From an uncultured Beijerinckiaceae bacterium (lineage in GTDB: Bacteria; Pseudomonadota; Alphaproteobacteria; Rhizobiales; Beijerinckiaceae), in the NCBI GenBank assembly GCA_937863205.1, contig CALMGA010000508.1:563-9083 (forward strand): a stretch of 8,521 nt of DNA, given 5' to 3'. The translations under genes were made by a program, and so were the position numbers. The notes below the pieces were generated by a model. That model was not told where the DNA came from and made no database searches. It saw only the letters and a list, made by a program, of their open reading frames with translations. Positions 6,522 through 8,521 of this stretch are shown piece by piece (the first letter of the stretch is position 1; every line of letters begins with the position of its first letter).

Positions 6522-6612
6522 CGACTGGTGCCCTTTGCTCGAACCGTGACCACGATCGCCGACGTCCTTCTGAGCCGAACGTCTTGCGTCCCACAGTCGG
6601 ATTGTGGCGCTG

Positions 6613-6640
6613 ATTAGACGATTGCTCTTGATGTCACAAG
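6613..6640 (-). promoter_or_regulatory. Candidate promoter for gltA
   Basis: On the minus strand CTTGTG (6640-6635), a partial match to the alphaproteobacterial -35 CTTGAC, is 16 bases from TCTAAT (6618-6613, 5 of 6 matches to TATAAT). It predicts a leader of about 85 bases. The leader would begin with a small hairpin, CCACA/TGTGG (6591-6595 with 6603-6607), that might protect the 5' end. Confidence 0.4.
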
Positions 6641-6672
6641 CGGCGGCGACTTAGCCCGCATAGGTCGTGCCA

Positions 6673-6687
6673 CCGCCGCTTCGGCGG
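6673..6687 (-). terminator. Hairpin after gltX, possible terminator
   Basis: CCGCCG (6673-6678) and CGGCGG (6682-6687) form a 6-bp stem with a 3-base loop about 33 bases past the gltX stop. Outer arms GCCA (6669-6672) and TGGC (6696-6699) may extend it across an internal bulge. It lacks a T-run but lies just before the candidate gltA promoter. Confidence 0.35.
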
Positions 6688-6720
6688 CCTGCCCGTGGCC
6701 GATTCCCCGCGCCGGGCGGG

Positions 6721-8154
6721 TCAAGGATCCTGCGACGGGACGGTGCCGATCTGGTCGCGCAGCCGCGCCAGGCTTTCGACGCGGCCGAGCACGGCGGCGA
6801 CGTCGAACACGCCTGGCGACACGGAGCGGCCGGTCAGCGCCGCGCGCAAAGGTTGGGCAACCTGGCCGAGTTTGGCCTGCGTGGCCGCCGCATAGCTGCG
6901 AACCTCGCCCTCGATCGCAGCCGCCGTCCAATCGTTCAATCGTTCAAGCTTCGGCAGAACGCCGACGATGTGGAGCCGGCCCTCGTCGAGCAGGGCTGCG
7001 GCCTTGTCGTCGAGCTGCAGCGGTCGTCGGGCGAAGAGAAAGGAAGCGCCTTCCCACAGTTCAACAAGCGTCCTGGCACGGTCCTTCAGCCCCGGCATCG
7101 CCGCGAGCAGCTTCGCGCGCCCGTCCGCATCGAGTGTTTCGATGCCGGCCTCCGGCATGTAGGGCAGGGCGCGCTCCAATGCGTCCAGCAGAACTTCGGG
7201 GCTGGCCGCGCGCATGTACTGCCCGTTGACGCTGCCAAGCTTGGCGAAATCGAAGCGAGCCGGCGAGCGGCCGATCGCGCCGACGTCGAAGGCTTCGATC
7301 ATCTCCGCCGTGGAGAACACTTCGCGGTCGCCGTGCGACCAGCCGAGGCGCACGAGGTAGTTGCGCATCGCCTCGGGCAGGTAGCCCATCGCCCGATAGG
7401 CGTCGACGCCGAGCGCGCCGTGGCGCTTCGACAGCTTGGCGCCGTCCGGTCCGTGGATCAGCGGCACATGCGCCATCGCCGGCACGCTCCAACCCAGCGC
7501 CTGGTAGATCTGCGTCTGACGCGCCGCGTTGGTGAGGTGGTCGTCGCCGCGGATGATCTGGGTGACGCCCATGTCGTGATCGTCGGCGACGACGGCCAGC
7601 ATGTAGGTCGGCGTGCCGTCCGAGCGCAGCAGCACGAAGTCGTCGAGATCGGCGTTCTTCCAGGTGACGCGGCCCTGCACGGCGTCGTCCACGACCGTCT
7701 CGCCCTGCTGCGGCGCACGCAGGCGGATCACCGGCGCGACGCCGGGCGGTGCCTGCGCCGGGTCACGGTCGCGCCAGCGGCCGTCGTAGCGCGGCGGCCG
7801 CTTCTGCGCCCGCGCTTCCTCGCGCATGGCGTCGAGTTCGGGTTGGCTGGTCCAGCAGCGGTAGGCGTGGCCCCCGGCCAGCAACTCGTCGACCACCGCG
7901 CGGTGCCGCTCGGCGCGGGCGAACTGATAGATCACCTCGCCGTCCCACCGCAGGTCCAGCCAGTCCAGCCCGTCGATGATCGCCGCGATCGCCTCGGGCG
8001 TCGAGCGCTCGCGATCGGTGTCCTCGATGCGCAGCAGCATGCGACCGCCGTGATGGCGGGCGTAGAGCCAGTTGAACAAGGCCGTGCGCGCGCCGCCGAT
8101 GTGGAGGAAGCCGGTCGGCGACGGAGCGAAGCGCGTGACGACGTCGGCGGCCAT
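6721..8154 (-). CDS. gltX: Glutamyl-tRNA synthetase
   Basis: This class I synthetase charges tRNA(Glu) with glutamate in the cytoplasm. Both class I signatures are intact: the HIGH motif as HIGG (18-21) in [20 protein letters not shown], and the KMSKS motif as KLSKR (240-244) in [15 protein letters not shown]. Between them are the glutamate-binding [11 protein letters not shown] (41-51), the [13 protein letters not shown] insert (119-131) and [11 protein letters not shown] (203-213). Residues from about 330 form the helical anticodon-binding domain. At 477 residues it is full length. Only one cysteine (Cys100) lies in the region where some GluRSs bind zinc, so no zinc site is expected. Alphaproteobacteria lack GlnRS, so at least one GluRS must also charge tRNA(Gln) for GatCAB; many carry two gltX copies and which type this is cannot be read by eye. 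ATG 8154 has AGGA 6 bases upstream. It faces away from comEC across a 118-base gap, as in relatives. Confidence 0.97.
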   Translation of the reverse strand: MAADVVTRFAPSPTGFLHIGGARTALFNWLYARHHGGRMLLRIEDTDRERSTPEAIAAIIDGLDWLDLRWDGEVIYQFARAERHRAVVDELLAGGHAYRCWTSQPELDAMREEARAQKRPPRYDGRWRDRDPAQAPPGVAPVIRLRAPQQGETVVDDAVQGRVTWKNADLDDFVLLRSDGTPTYMLAVVADDHDMGVTQIIRGDDHLTNAARQTQIYQALGWSVPAMAHVPLIHGPDGAKLSKRHGALGVDAYRAMGYLPEAMRNYLVRLGWSHGDREVFSTAEMIEAFDVGAIGRSPARFDFAKLGSVNGQYMRAASPEVLLDALERALPYMPEAGIETLDADGRAKLLAAMPGLKDRARTLVELWEGASFLFARRPLQLDDKAAALLDEGRLHIVGVLPKLERLNDWTAAAIEGEVRSYAAATQAKLGQVAQPLRAALTGRSVSPGVFDVAAVLGRVESLARLRDQIGTVPSQDP

Positions 8155-8207
8155 GAGCGATCCTGGGAGGCTTTGCCAGCGCGGTTTGTCGTGTAGGGTA
8201 GGGCGAA

Positions 8208-8213
8208 GTCAAG
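8208..8213 (-). promoter_or_regulatory. CTTGAC, possible -35 element of gltX
   Basis: The minus strand reads CTTGAC here, a perfect alphaproteobacterial -35, 53 bases before the gltX start and within the divergent gltX/comEC gap. No good -10 is found 16-18 bases downstream; the nearest candidate, CTACAC, is too close. The call is therefore weak. Confidence 0.28.
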
Positions 8214-8225
8214 GCTCGGTTCCCG

Positions 8226-8279
8226 ATGCACGAAACCGACCGAACCCGGACCCTCATCGGTTCCGACCGTCCATGGTGA
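8226..8279 (+). CDS. Possible 17-codon leader frame overlapping the comEC start
   Basis: ATG 8226 opens a frame of 17 codons that ends in TGA at 8277-8279, just past the comEC ATG at 8273 in another frame. The peptide would be MHETDRTRTLIGSDRPW. An AAGG (8211-8214) lies 11 bases upstream, rather far. The overlap would allow coupled translation of comEC, which has no ribosome site of its own. Short frames like this arise by chance in high-GC DNA, so this is a candidate only. Confidence 0.15.
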   Translation: MHETDRTRTLIGSDRPW

Positions 8280-8521
8280 ACGCGGCCGGCTCCGCGCTGG
8301 ACGGGCGCGCCGCCGACGGGCACGCGCGCGAGGCTGCCTCACGCGGCCTTCGTGCCCGCGCATCCCTCCCCGGTCTCGTCGCGGCGTTGCGTGCCGCGCT
8401 CAACCTCGAGGCCGAGCACCGCCGCTTCTTCCTGTGGCTTCCCGCAATGGTCGGTGCCGGCATCGCCCTGTACTTTGCGGCCGGCCGCGAGCCGTCGCTG
8501 CCGCTCACCACGGCGCTCGCC
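8273..8521 (+). CDS. comEC: ComEC/Rec2-family competence protein, N-terminal fragment (runs off window)
   Basis: ComEC proteins form the inner-membrane channel for single-stranded DNA uptake, and carry a metallo-beta-lactamase-like domain. Only the first 83 codons are visible, open to the last base. After a variable Ala/Arg-rich start comes EAEHRRFFLWLPAMVGAG and then IALYFAAGREPSLPL (48-78), the pattern of the first membrane segment in alphaproteobacterial ComEC, where E...FLWLP, G.ALYF and EP recur. The divergent position beside gltX agrees with rhizobial gene order. The start is uncertain: ATG 8273 has no clear ribosome site, GTG is the second codon, and the frame is open further upstream without another ATG. 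Identification rests on a short stretch plus gene order, and the channel and hydrolase domains are outside the window. Confidence 0.7.
   Translation, partial: MVNAAGSALDGRAADGHAREAASRGLRARASLPGLVAALRAALNLEAEHRRFFLWLPAMVGAGIALYFAAGREPSLPLTTALA

Noticed and set aside
6667..8196. 509-codon plus-strand frame opposite gltX
   Set aside because: Shadow of glutamyl-tRNA synthetase, whose class I motifs are intact on the minus strand.
1..8521. Possibility of a defence island, prophage or other mobile element
   Set aside because: No integrase, transposase, phage, restriction or toxin-antitoxin gene is seen. The tRNA has no attachment-site duplication I can find beside it, and gene order fits a conserved chromosome.

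Overview
The window looks like chromosomal housekeeping DNA from a high-GC alphaproteobacterium, probably order Hyphomicrobiales (Rhizobiales). The reasons are the alphaproteobacterial flavour of AspRS, GatB, GltX and type II citrate synthase, the order gltA - gltX next to a divergent comEC-like gene (an arrangement known from rhizobia and relatives), and several small exported proteins of rhizobial style. The genus cannot be named from the sequence alone. No transposase, integrase, phage gene, CRISPR array, toxin-antitoxin pair or defence gene was found.

Layout, left to right. The plus strand carries the 3' end of aspS (1-545), a 72-residue exported protein with its own Shine-Dalgarno site (666-884), gatB (1057-2556) followed by a strong hairpin, a gene-free stretch of about 430 bases, and a 280-residue Lys/Ala/Pro/Ser-rich disordered protein with five 15-bp tandem repeats (3016-3858). 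All complete genes from 3948 to 8154 are on the minus strand. Read in their own direction they are gltX (8154-6721), gltA (6521-5232), tRNA-Ser(GCU) (5047-4957), a DUF2147-type periplasmic protein (4894-4340) and a small exported protein (4340-3948) whose start overlaps the DUF2147 stop as TGATG. At the right edge a plus-strand gene begins at about 8273 and runs off the window; it looks like the N-terminus of ComEC/Rec2.

How the genes fit together. AspRS, GatB and GluRS are three parts of the indirect route to Asn-tRNA and Gln-tRNA that alphaproteobacteria use: non-discriminating synthetases make Asp-tRNA(Asn) and Glu-tRNA(Gln), and GatCAB amidates them. Citrate synthase feeds the 2-oxoglutarate branch from which glutamate is made. 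gatA and gatC are not in the window. The two minus-strand exported proteins probably form a translationally coupled pair in the envelope, function unknown. The least explained items are the repeat-bearing basic protein, the coupled exported pair, the 72-residue exported protein and a 17-codon reading frame overlapping the comEC start. Promoter and terminator calls were made by eye and are weak unless stated otherwise.
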